Assembly (NCBI GenBank): GCA_032173965.1
Contig: CM063284.1
Coordinates: 103,540,410 to 103,604,409, forward strand
Reading direction: 5' to 3'
DNA from: Sitta carolinensis
Lineage: Eukaryota; Chordata; Aves; Passeriformes; Sittidae
Length of the DNA: 64,000 bases
The position numbers and the translations under genes are program-made. Under the pieces are notes generated by a model. It saw only the letters and a list, made by a program, of their open reading frames with translations, had not been told where the DNA came from and did no database searches. The first letter of the stretch is position 1; the number at the start of each line of letters is the position of its first letter. Positions 14,253-25,305 of this stretch are shown here, piece after piece.

Positions 14253-16784
14253 AACCAATGACAAAAAGAGTAAAGACCCCAAACCACATGAAAATCCAAC
14301 CAAACAGGCACAACAACATCTCCAAACCCTACTTCCTTTGCTTGGAATACTCTGTTCTGACAATTCCTTATCAGAATTGACACAAAAGATGCAGTCCAAT
14401 AAAGGTCTCCACAAAGACCAGAGAGCTTAAACTATTGTATGTCATTGCTTGTGGGCACCTGTCATATCTGTCACCATGGTCCATACTGACAGTGGAAGAA
14501 AATGTTTTGTTGGCTACTACATACAATTTTCTCATAGCTGCATATGGTTTTTTTAGTCCAGTAAATACTGAAGACTCTTCTAAGCCTCTGGAAGATGCTG
14601 AGTAGCCAAGGAACAATAGAAGGAGGAGAAAAGAGAAGAGCTGCTTAAGTTAAGTTAGTATTTCCTGTACATCATTGCTTTGATATACTTATCTTTAGAT
14701 CTCTTAGCAAGTTATAAAATTGTGGCAAGGCAATTTGTTGAAGATTGCACAACAGATGTATTGATCACAGTTGAAATCTATTATCCTTAACAGACACCTC
14801 TTTTTCTTCTGGATGTGTTTTTGAATTCAAAGTCACAACCTTTAATTTGTATGTATTCAGGAGGCTATTTAAAGGGAAATAGCTGGTATATACAAAGTAA
14901 GAGATTGGCAACAATTTTCCCTTAGCTATCCTACCTAAAGTTTTCAGATAATTTGACTCTCATTTCTGATCTTATGTAAAGCTTTTTCAGATGTTTCTGA
15001 GATAATGAAAATCATTTTTATCTACAGTTTATATACCTGCACACCAGTAAAGGTTTTTCTGTAGCCACCAAATCCCATAACCAACAGTTAACATCCTTTC
15101 ATATTAAAGTATCATGAGGTCCAAAAACGATAACAGGATATCTTTTCTTTTGGGTAAACAATTAGCTACATGATACAGAGATGAAGCTTACACTAATAAG
15201 GAACATGGGAAAAGATCCAGACTGGTTGACAGGGGATAGCATTTGTTTTAAACAGTAAAACTAATAGGATTCAGTATAATCATTGTCTTTATTCCACATT
15301 GTTCACACTCTGTAACACATGAGGATACAAGTAGCCTCAATACATTGAAGTAATAAATTAAATATTGGTTAGCAATTAAATACATTTTTAAAAAATACAG
15401 TCCTAAGAAAGCAGACAAGGCAGTAATAATACTTATACTGATTCTAACAGGATTTTCATTTTTCCAAACTTTCATTAAATGGACAGCTAGGGTTTTTTTC
15501 ATCTTCTAAGAAATGAGACTGATGATTTACAGTAATAGCTTTGGATTTATCAGAATAAAATTCATTACATCTGAAGACACCTAAGATGGGTTCAGTCCTA
15601 TCTTTAACACTGCTTGACAGTGTCTCCCATGGAAATCAATGGGAGCCAATCGAGGTACTTCAGTGGATCTTGGATGTGATCTTTGAACACTATGGCATTT
15701 GAAAAGCTCCTGAAAAATAGAGGAGCACACTTAAAAAAAATCCCAAAATGTAGGCTTGCGTTTTTGTTTCATACTCTAATGCACAACTTTTTAATGTTCT
15801 TGAGGCTACTATGAGGCAAAGGCAGGCAACATTATAATTTAAAATCCCTTCTCCCTAAAAGTGCACTTATACTTCTACTTTAATTTGGTAAATTTATTCC
15901 CTAAATTCTTTGTACAGCACAGAGCCATAAAGAGGGATATTTTTCAATGGGTTTAAAAGATAATTTCATAGCTCAATGCATTTTTCTCACCCTAAATTTT
16001 ATATTTTTTTATTCTGTATATGGAGTGATGTGATCAAAAATCAATGTTAGCCAATAAGCCCGTTTTATCTATGCATTGCATTATAAGTTATGGACCCACA
16101 TCTGCTTCCTTAATGAGGGGCAATATTCCTACTGAGTATGAGGAGAATGAGCTCAAGCAAATTGCTAGGCAGCGATTTTTCCCAGCTTCATTCCTTTTCC
16201 TAACAGGCCTATGGTAGTCTCAAGATGTTTGTATGCACTTCAGGTAATGCACATAAATACAAGAAATAAAATCCTTCCTTCAAAAATCCATTGTATTCTG
16301 CAACTGGGCAGTGACCAATGTCCTGTATCTGCATTTATGTACAGAACAATTGTTCTTATTATGCAGGATCATGCCCTCTCCATAACTGTGCTGCCTTTCA
16401 TAACAGGCATTTTGAAGGACTAATGGGGTATCCTCTCTCCTTGAAGACCATGTAGTTTCATTAACTTGACATTAATTCAAAGTGTTTTTCATTCCACCAG
16501 TCCTTTACACAATTATTTATTCATTGCACCCCTTGCTAAGGGCTGACCCAGATAAAAGGGGAAGGAGCTGTTTCTATAGATCAAGAAAAATAGTCTGATT
16601 TCTAGAAATTTAGGATTAGAGCTTTGGTAATCTGAGCGACTGAGCAGTTAAGACTGCATCATAATGCAAATACACAGAGGATCATAGTGGAGATTACTCA
16701 AGTAACCTTAATTCTTCCTTCTTTATCCATGGTGTGCCTAACTTCAAAGCACTGCTTTTCTTTAAATGCAGGCTTTTGGCAGTT

Positions 16785-17265
16785 GCAGAATTTCACAGAC
16801 TGGCAAGCCAAAAAGAACTACAATAACCATCTAATTTGATCTCCTATATAAAACAGGACACAATGTGACTTGCTGCTGTTACTTAGAGCCAATTAACTAG
16901 CGTGTGACTAAGTATAACTTTGAAAGGCATCCATTTTTTCACTTGAGGATTTTGAGAGATGAAGAATCCATTAGTTTTCTTGCTGGTTTATTCCAACAGT
17001 TAACCATTCCCTTTGTTTAAAAAGAAAAATTCCTGCTTATCTGAATGGTTTCATGATCACAGATTCCAGTTACACACAATTCAAGTCTTTGGACTAAAGA
17101 TCCCTTTATTTGCTCAGTATTTTCTCTCCATTAAGTGTCTTAGTCTCTGTAATCAAGTCATCCTAATGCGTACTCTTTGACAAAGCTAAACAACTTGTGG
17201 TTCTAAAGTCTCTCACTGTAACACACTTCTGGCAGCCCTCCAAATAATTTTTAAGCCCTTTTTTT
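16785..17265 (-). mobile_element. Ancient CR1/L3-type LINE relic
   Basis: Highly diverged, reverse orientation. Recognisable blocks in order are AATTTCACAGACTGGCAAG, TTTGATCTCCTATATAAAAC, GAAGAATCCATTAGTTTTCT, TGTAATCAAGTCATCC, and AGTCTCTCACTGTAACAC before TGGCAGCCCTCC. The order matches an old CR1-like element known from turtles and other amniotes. Its divergence contrasts with the younger CR1 copies in the window. Confidence 0.7.
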
Positions 17266-19429
17266 TTTTCCTCTTCAGAACATGGGAACCAGAAATGTGC
17301 TGTATTTTAACAGGAAATGAGAGACTGATACCCATCATGAGACCAAACCAAAACCATACACACCTGCCTCAGTTTACACAGATATATCTACATCTCTATA
17401 TCTCTATATCTCTATATCTCTCTATATATCTCTACCTATTCTTTTTCTTGGGCAAAAGTTATGCTGCCTTTTTGGGACAGGTATTGACCTATTAGATTTT
17501 TGATACTAATTCTATTTTATATCTGTTACATTCTGCAAAACATTACATACAGAAAAAAATTACAAAACTACAAGGTTTGCTGCCACTAGTAGCAGAAGAA
17601 AAGCAGATGGTGAGATTTCCACCTGCCACCTGTTCTAAGGTTGGGATTCATTGCAGGAACACTGATCCTTGACCCAAGGATGTTCCGACCATTCTAAGCC
17701 AGGGGGACCCTGATAGTGCTGTTGCCTTTACTTAGATCTGTGTCAGTCCAACTTTAGATTCACCTTCCTACTTCTGGTTTATTTTTTGCATTTGAGGCTG
17801 CTAGACACGATTCCACCTTCTGCAGCATTCCTACAACCATGTGGCAAAAAAACATCAGCAAAAAGTGATATCTAAAACAGTCTTATTGCTACTACAAATG
17901 AGTCACATCTCAGAGTTGCCTGAAGGCAATGTGTAAGGCATGTTTTTTGGAAAGGAAAAGGTTATAAGCAAGAGTAAGCACCATAAAAACTTCAATTTCT
18001 CTCTTTGTGTTTGTTATTACTGTATGTATTCCTGCCATTAGAAGGAAGCTTATTTAAATAACTGATACTTCAGACAAAATTAATTCTTTCTCCTGGACAG
18101 CTATTGCCACCTTTAATATAAAAAAATCAGTTCAGGGAAGAGAAATGGATACCAAAGTTATTCTTTCTTTTTCTGCACTTGTAATAACTGGTAATAAACA
18201 TGTCTGTTCATCCATGGTATTGAAAAGCAAAACCTTAGTACTTTAATGTTGTATGTATGACATCAGGATAACTACTTTAGCTTTCTAGGCTTATTTATTC
18301 CCTTAAAATTCATCAAATACTTCTTCCATTATCTAAATATTTTTTTAATTCTTGAACAGGTTTCAATTAATTATATTTAACTTCTTCAACAGTGTACAGA
18401 AGGGGGTTTTTTTGTTTTTGTTTTTGCTTCTAGTCAGAGTACTGTTCAGCTGAAATGGATTTGTGTGGTCATTTGTGGGTTTGGGGTTTTGGTGATGTAT
18501 TATTCCAGCGATCTTTAATGACTTAGCTGTTAGATAAGATCCCTTTTGAATTCTACTTTCATTATCATAAAATTGTTTCCATTCTTTCTGCAAATATTCA
18601 GATTCAATAGTGAGATTGAAAATGCAGGTGTTAACAGTATAAAATATTTCTGATCTGCTTGGAGGAAGGGGATGATGAAGGATTGAAATGTATGAACTAA
18701 AATAGTAGAAGTGCTCTCCGTTCTAAAATTCACACTTTTAAAATGTGAAAGTCTACGGTCCTTAGCAAATGTGCAGTAAACCTGATAGCCTTCACATAAA
18801 ATGTTACACATAAAGCCACACAGCTTGTTCACTGTAATGAAAATTTCCACCTCTCTTTAAGGATATGAATGCCAAATATGCTCAGCTGCTTGGGAAAATG
18901 TCAGCAGATAAACGCCTGCAATGAACTAGTGAAGCAAGCAGCTGTATCACCTAGAAGCAGGCTTCTAGGGTGAGCCTGATTCCTCTCTACTGGTGCCATT
19001 TTGTTTGAGGTTTATGAATGCAGGAACACTGGTCATTCAGTGATGTGAAACTGTCATATTAGATACTGACTTAAGTTTTTTACAGAGCATTTACTATATA
19101 GCAATGGTGAATTAAATGGGTTGTTCTTGCTCTAAACAATAAACATCTAACTGTTTAAAAAAATAACATGAGGTTGACAAAGAATAGGGTTGGAGGGGAC
19201 TGAGGGCTGTAGCTGTGGGATGACTGATTTTTCAATTACAGTCTATCCATAATTATGAGGAAGAGTTTCCAATATTCAAACACAAGATAAAGGCTTGGGT
19301 TTTTACAAAATAAATACATCACAGTAAATAGCACTTGTTTACATTTGGAAAGCTTGGCTCCTTTCAGAAAATGCAGACTATGCCATGTCCAAGTGATTCT
19401 ATCATTAGGAAAAATGTCTTCAGCAAAAG
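17266..19429. other. Intergenic DNA, no gene seen
   Basis: AT-rich sequence. It includes a TATCTC microsatellite and a T/G patch at 18404-18428. No coding or RNA gene is recognised. Confidence 0.6.
17382..17434. repeat. (TATCTC)n microsatellite
   Basis: Imperfect iterations of TATCTC/TATATC over about 50 bases. Confidence 0.9.
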
Positions 19430-19612
19430 AGTCATCAAATACTGGAACAGGCTACCCAGGGAACTGGTTGAATCACCAATCTGGAGGTATTTAAGAGACA
19501 TGTAGGTGTGGCATTAGAGACACGATTTAATGGTGGGCTTGGCCATGCCAGCTTAACAATAGGACTCAGTGATCTTAGAGGTTTCTTCCACCCTAAATGA
19601 TTCTATCATTAA
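19425..19612 (+). mobile_element. CR1 LINE 3' end
   Basis: TACTGGAACAGGCTACCCAG, then GTGGCATTAGAGACACGATT and the terminal block CTAAATGATTCTATCATT, the hallmark CR1 3' terminus. It is 5'-truncated. Confidence 0.9.
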
Positions 19613-20209
19613 AATTCAAATGTGAATAAAAATATTTTTGCATATCCATGATGAGATCCATGATATCTTGGTAACCACTCCAGCTCAAAGAAGAGTTAAA
19701 TTGCTCTGCTCTGCCCATTCCCATGCCAGCAGATAATTCATCCAAAAAAATTTGTGTGCCCTACTTAAACAAACTGGACAGCACATAAATAATTCACAGA
19801 ATTGCAGCCTCTCCTATTAACTGCATACTGGCAGGCTCTGACAGAAACATGACACATGGCTGAAACCACCATATAGGACCAGGTTGTATATGCACTCTGT
19901 AATTTAAAAATACACCTGACCTGTGAATGAGAAATTTATTCCTTTTTGATAGATCAAGCACGAGGCAGCTGTTACACACTTGTGGACCAGTTGTTTCTTA
20001 GCAGAATGTTATATTGCTGGCAGGTCTGTAGTACAAGGGAGAATCAAGAACAGATACAGCTCTCACCACATGAGCATTAATTAATTCACCAAAAAGCTTC
20101 CTACTCCTCCTATATAATACACCCTTAAAGGTCAAGAAGCACCCAGGTTAAGAATGAATGTGTAATTTTAGCTTTTGTCCATTTGACACCATCTTTACCT
20201 AGGATGATA

Positions 20210-20244
<35 letters not shown>
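20210..20244. repeat. (CA)n(TA)n microsatellite
   Basis: About nine CA units followed by about eight TA units. Confidence 0.95.
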
Positions 20245-20597
20245 CCCCTCCTTCTTTCTTCTTTGGAACCTCTCACATCTGTTCAGTGCTCTATTTCCAT
20301 TGGGTATTGTGAATAACAGTAGACACTGCTACTCCCTAAAGTCTCTACCTGTGCATTTCTTAGCTTCAGCACCAGAATACAGGATCACAACTGAATCAGG
20401 TAGGAAGAGAAGGACACAAAAGTAAGGAAACACAGAGAGAACACCATGGGGTAAGGAGTGTGAAATTTCATCATATATTCTGGCACTTGGGATTGGGAAG
20501 TGGTATCCATCCTTCTTCGCTCACTGTCCATATGGTTCCAAACATATAAGGGTGTCAGCCAAGTCGAGAATTGGGCTAAGAGTAAGGTAATTGACAA

Positions 20598-20700
20598 TGA
20601 AAGAGAAAGAGAAAGGAAAAAAAAAAAAAAAGAAATAGGAAGATGAGTGAGATAGAGGGGAGAAATAGGTAAAAATAGTAAAGAAAGAGAGTCCAAACCC
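20598..20700. repeat. Purine-rich low-complexity tract with A-run
   Basis: AAAGAGAAAGAG iterations and a run of about 15 A at 20617-20631, then further GA-rich sequence. Confidence 0.8.
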
Positions 20701-22150
20701 CAAAATATGAAAAAATATATACCCCATAAAAAGGGTAGGGGGAATAGGGATAGGACATGAAGATAGAAAGGATATTAACAGGGACAGGAATAGGGTGTGT
20801 GTAATTATTCTAATTCAGCTAGACCTGACTAGACTATGGGGTCTCGTATGCATGCACAAAGTGTGAACTGCTGAGTTCACATGGCCATGTCTTTTTACCT
20901 ACCACAATTCTTGATGATCATGTGTCTCCATGCATTACTGTATATGACTGTAGATAAACACACCACAGCAATAGTAGTAGAATTAATTAGTAAGAAAAGT
21001 ATATAATCAAAATGCTCTTCTACTTAGAATCCAACAGTATTGTGTAAGATTTTAGAGATTGGGTTCTCTAAAGAGGACTTGTGTCCCTTCAAGCAAAGGT
21101 GCAAAACACAAACTCCAAGTGCTGTTCAGTTATTTGGAGGGTGTCATGGCCTCCCACCATCCCTGTTTGTACAGCTTAGCCAGGGGCTGTGCCACCAACC
21201 TCCATCATCTACGCTCCACTCCTCCCCAACAGTCTCTGCTGTTTCCTCTTCCATGGGGATACTTGAAAATACAGGCGTGAGTAAGTGATGCGAAAACATG
21301 ACTAACTCTCACGCAAATTTCTGCCGGGAAATTTGCCAGGTTGCTATGGGAAACACTGCAAGGAGCATCTGCTCCCTGACTTCCCTCCTCTGTCCTAGCA
21401 CATTCGCTCTCAGGAGGCTTTGCTGTCCTTGCTGACACACAGTAAGGAATAGGAATATGCTAACAGGGTCTAGGATTCCCTTTCACAAATACTGGATGGT
21501 ATGTATCTTCACCTTCTTTTGTGCACTCAGCCTGACAAGAAATCTGACCCATGGAAAGTAAACACTGAAAATCTGTGTCCTTGTATGCTGACTAATTCAG
21601 CCAGGCTGAAATACAATCTCAACACATGAAAACTGGTCATAATATCATGAGGTTTCTATTGTCATTTGGAACTCACATGGACATTATAAACCTAACCATT
21701 TCAAACAGGCAGGAATCCACTAACACTTAATACAGATTTTACACCGGTCATCACTTAGAAAGCTTTAGATGCCAAGCTTGTCTTCCCTGCATGCAATCTC
21801 CAATGCCTCATGCATGGTTACACAAAGTGGCACTTGTCATTTTTCACTCCTGTTGCACAATTTTCTAAACAAAACAAACACACCCTACAAACGACTCTTC
21901 TTCCTTATCGATATTCCCACAATCCAGTCTGGAAATAGCCTGTTTGTTCAACATATCCACAGCATCTACAGTCTAGTTCATCAGATAGGAAAACAGTAAA
22001 ACTACTTCAAATCCTAAATGTTAATCTGTGCTGGCTGGGTAATGGAGCTGGATAATTTAATAGAAAGAGTGTTTCAGTCAGATACGCGATTCAAACACTT
22101 TTTCTGCAGAGGAGTATTTTCAAGTAAATTGAAAAAATACTTTTGGTAGC

Positions 22151-22174
22151 GGGGGGGGGGGGGGGGGGGGGGGG
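22151..22174. repeat. Homopolymer of 24 G
   Basis: An uninterrupted G run preceded by GC and followed by CAGGGGG. It lies at or near the left edge of the LTR-like repeat. Confidence 0.95.
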
Positions 22175-23229
22175 CAGGGGGAAACAAAGGTGACTTGTCA
22201 AAAGCACCAGGAGCTTCCCGTGTGTCTTACAGAACCAATGTCAGAATAATCTAAGCCAGATTCCCTGCTGGCCAAGGCTGAGCCCATCATTGAGGGTGGT
22301 AGTGCCTCTGGGATAAGGGGATTAACCCAGTGCCTCTGGGATAAGAAGGGGGGCGCCAACTGTACGACAGAGGGAGAATATATGAAGGAAGCAGCTGTGC
22401 AGACACCAAAGTAGGTGAAGAAGAAGAGGAAGGAGGTGCTCAGCACTGGCACAGAGATTCCCCTGTAGCCCTCGGAGCAGCCCATGGTGAGGCAGTTGGC
22501 TGCCCTGCAGGCCACAGAAGTACATGGTGCAGCAAATATTCACCTGCAGCCCATGGAGAACCCCCACCTGGAGCTGGAAGAAGCCCAGATGAAGTTGTGA
22601 CCCTGTGGGAAATCTGTACTGGAGCAGTCTTTTGGCAGTTGTAGAGCCATGAAGAGAGGAGCCCACACTGGAGCTGTCTGTACTTAAATGACTGCACCCC
22701 ATGGGAAGGGTTCCATGCTGAGCAGTTCATGAAGAACTGCAGCCCATGGTAAGCATTCATGTTGAAGAAGTTTATCGAGGGCTGTCACTTGTGCAAGGGA
22801 TCCCATGCTGGAACAGGGAAAGAGTTTGAGGAGTCCTCTCCCTGAGAAGGAAGGAACAGCAGAGACAAGGTGTGATGAACTAACCCCAGCCCCCATTCCC
22901 CATTTCCCTGTGCAGTTGGCAGGGGGAAGGAGAAAGAGAGGAGAGAAATTGGGAGTGGAGTTAAACCTGGGAAAATGGCAGAAGTGGGGGAAAGATGTTT
23001 TATGATTCAGCTTTTATTTCTCATTAGTCTAATTTGATTTGACTGGTAAGAAATTAAAATAATTTTGTCAAGTTGAGACTGTTTTGCCTGTAACAGTAAC
23101 TGGTGAGTGATCTCCTCCTGCCCTTATAGCTCAACACATGTGCATTTCCATACACTTTAACTCCCCTGCTCAGCTGACCCTGACTTTGGTGGGCACCTGG
23201 CATCCAGCCAGAGTCGACCCACCACACAC
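22175..23229 (+). mobile_element. LTR-retroelement-derived repeat, probable solo LTR
   Basis: This resembles a long terminal repeat family of neoavian birds. Recurrent CCCATGG-centred words occur at about 22490-22810, followed by AAGGAACAGCAGAGACAAGG and GTGTGATGAACTAACC. An R/U5-like end then follows with GAAATTAAAATAATTTTGTC, GTAACTGGTGAGTGATCTCC and GGTGGGCACCTGGCATCCAG, stopping at CCACCACA. No gag, pol or env-like open frame accompanies it, so it looks like a solo LTR. The left boundary is uncertain. The family is recalled from memory, and its precise name is not claimed. The minus-strand open frames at 22198-22896 are chance. Confidence 0.6.
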
Positions 23230-23756
23230 AGATAGTAACAATGATTTTTTTTTTTTTTTAATTCTCTGCAATCCATAGAGTCTAGATATTGAACATATGC
23301 TTCCCCTATTTTAGTATCTCAGTGGGAGCTACTAATAATACAATTTGAATGATGCAGAAACACACATTCAGCAGTAGTCCAAGATACAGAAAAGCAGAGA
23401 GAAAAAATGGCTTGCCGTACCTTTTGTAAGGTACTGGGTTCTTTTTTCCATTACTAGTTAAATTCTGTTTACTTACAGCAAAACCTGGCCCTAAAAGTTA
23501 GGCATATCCATACTCTGCCAGGTACAGATAGAGCAGGAAGAGAGAGTGTTAACGAAATAAAGAGGTGTCATTTGCTGGTAAGTGTGGTAAACCAGCAGCT
23601 ATGTGTTTCTCAGGAGCAATAAGGTTATTGCAGGATTGTTTGAGACTGTTGCGAAAGAAGAAAGAAATAGCGTGCTGAGAAATTGTAAAAGGGAAGCTCC
23701 TTCCAGAGTGGAGAGACTTCTTGTACAGGATTCAGAAATACTTCAAAAACTTCATG

Positions 23757-24006
23757 CAATCATCGAATGACTTGGGTTGGAAGAGAACTTAAAAGATATT
23801 CTAGTTCCAACCTCTGCCATGGGCAGGAACACCTTCCACTAGACCAGATTGTTCAGAGCCCCATCCAACCTGGCCTTGAACACTTCCAGAAATCGGGCAT
23901 CCACAGCTTCTCTGGGTAACCTGTTCCAGTCAGTGCCTCACAAAGAAAGTCTTCCCTGTATTCAACCCAAATATCCCCTCTCAGTTTAAACCCATTACTT
24001 ATTGTC
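23757..24006 (-). mobile_element. CR1 LINE 3' fragment, reverse orientation
   Basis: Reads ATCGAATGACTTGGGTTGGA, then ACCTTCCACTAGACCAGATT, CCATCCAACCTGGCCTTGAA and AACCCATTACTTATTGTCCT, the reverse complement of the CR1 3' region. It lies about 600 bases upstream of the ZBTB14 CpG island. Confidence 0.93.
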
Positions 24007-24589
24007 CTATTTAAGCCAGTTAATTCTGCCTTCTGAATTTAAATCAACAATGTTACTACAAGAACAAGCCTGGAAGTCTTGACTTCCCAGGAAAAATAGG
24101 GACCTAATTTCATTATATCTAATAGGGGGTGGAAAAAAAAATTTCAAAAACCCAGCAAAACAAAGTGATCCAGCTGGACCAAAATTCACTACATATGTCA
24201 GTTCATTACACAGAAACGTCTCAGAAAATAGCCCAGGAAGGGGAAAGAGTTATCAACACAGTGAAAAAGATCAACTTGTTGCTCCCAGGAGACGACTCCA
24301 CGATTCCAGTGACTTTAATTCAATGCAATTTGCATCACAGGTACTTACCGAGATATGTTTTTCCTAAGTAGACTAGCTCCGTTTAACGCTAGCAGAAACA
24401 TTGTAAAGCTTTATTTATGTACAAAGTAATCCAGTGGCAACTGTACCATCAGGGTAGTATCTCATGAGATGCTTTTTGGAAAGAAAACCGGAAGCGGCAG
24501 AGGAGCAGGGTAATAAAACCCTTTATTCCTTCCTAGCTATCGCGTTATGCCTTTTAAAATTCAATCTCCCCAAGTATCTGCCCAAGGGA
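24007..24589. other. DNA between CR1 and ZBTB14 island
   Basis: Ordinary sequence with no recognised gene. It contains a strong minus-strand donor (CTCG|GTAAGTAC, intron beginning at 24348), which could belong to a divergent transcript from the island. Confidence 0.45.
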
Positions 24590-25109
24590 GAGCAGACGCG
24601 TCTGGGCGGGCAGAGATGTTCCGCTCTCGGCGGCAGACAAGGGACACATCAGGGTCAGGATCGCTCCCGCCCTTCCCGCCCCTCCGCGGACGCGCGCGGG
24701 CGCGCCCCCGAGCGCCGCCCCACGGCCGCGCCGGTCCCGCCGCGCCCGGCTCGGGGCCGAGCCCGCGCCGCGCTCGCCGCCGTGCGCCGCCTGGCGGGGG
24801 GAGGCGGTGCCCGCGCCCCGGGCTCGCACTCGCGGCGGGCGCAGGCGCGGCGGGGCGGGGCGGGTGCCCGCGGCGCGGCGGGAACGGCTGCGGCCCGCGC
24901 GCCCCCGCGGCCCGAGGAGGGGCCCCGCGCGGCGCGGCCCGGCCCGCGAAGCGGGGGGAACGTCATGGGAACTGGCGCGCCGCAGTTCCCGCTCTCCCCT
25001 CCCCGCCACCCCAACCTCCTCCTCCTCCGCGCTCCCCGGGCACAGGCGCGCCCTCTGCTCGTAACGCGCATGCACGCCCCCCCCCCCCCGAGCGCGCGCG
25101 CGCGCGCAC

Positions 25110-25305
25110 TGGAGTGCTCGTGCAGGAGGCGGCGGTGACGGCCGGAGAGACGCGCGCAGGCCCCCCCCCCCCCAGGACCCCTCCCCAAATTTCCCCCCAT
25201 TCCCTCCCTCCCTCCCCCCGTCCCTCCCGCGCGGCGGCAGTGGCACCGGCGGCCCCCCCGCGCTGCCCCGGGAAGCGCGGCTCCGCGCGCGCGGGCGGGT
25301 GGCAG
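25110..25305 (+). other. ZBTB14: Probable ZBTB14 non-coding first exon (start uncertain)
   Basis: A strong donor, GGCAG|GTAAGC, lies at 25305/25306 inside the CpG island and could close the first 5'UTR exon, which would splice to 27480. The 5' edge is a guess, because no initiator element fixes the start. A second usable donor, CTGG|GTGAGA, lies at 25487/25488, so alternative first exons are possible. Confidence 0.45.

Larger units (their letters stand above)
10870..16784. other. Intergenic DNA, no gene seen
   Basis: AT-rich sequence with a GA-rich microsatellite (13772-13868) and an AAAAC repeat (14209-14252). No exon-like open frame, promoter or RNA gene is recognised. Confidence 0.6.
19613..22149. 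other. Intergenic DNA, no gene seen
   Basis: Contains a CA/TA microsatellite (20210-20244) and a purine-rich tract with an A-run (20598-20700). Nothing else is recognised. Confidence 0.55.

Noticed and set aside
22198..22896. Overlapping minus-strand open frames with a hydrophobic stretch
   Set aside because: They lie within the LTR-like repeat and have no viral or host protein similarity that I can recognise.
1..24000. Possible exons of the neighbouring gene EPB41L3
   Set aside because: Expected further upstream from human gene order, but no recognisable FERM-family or C-terminal coding exon was seen in this interval.
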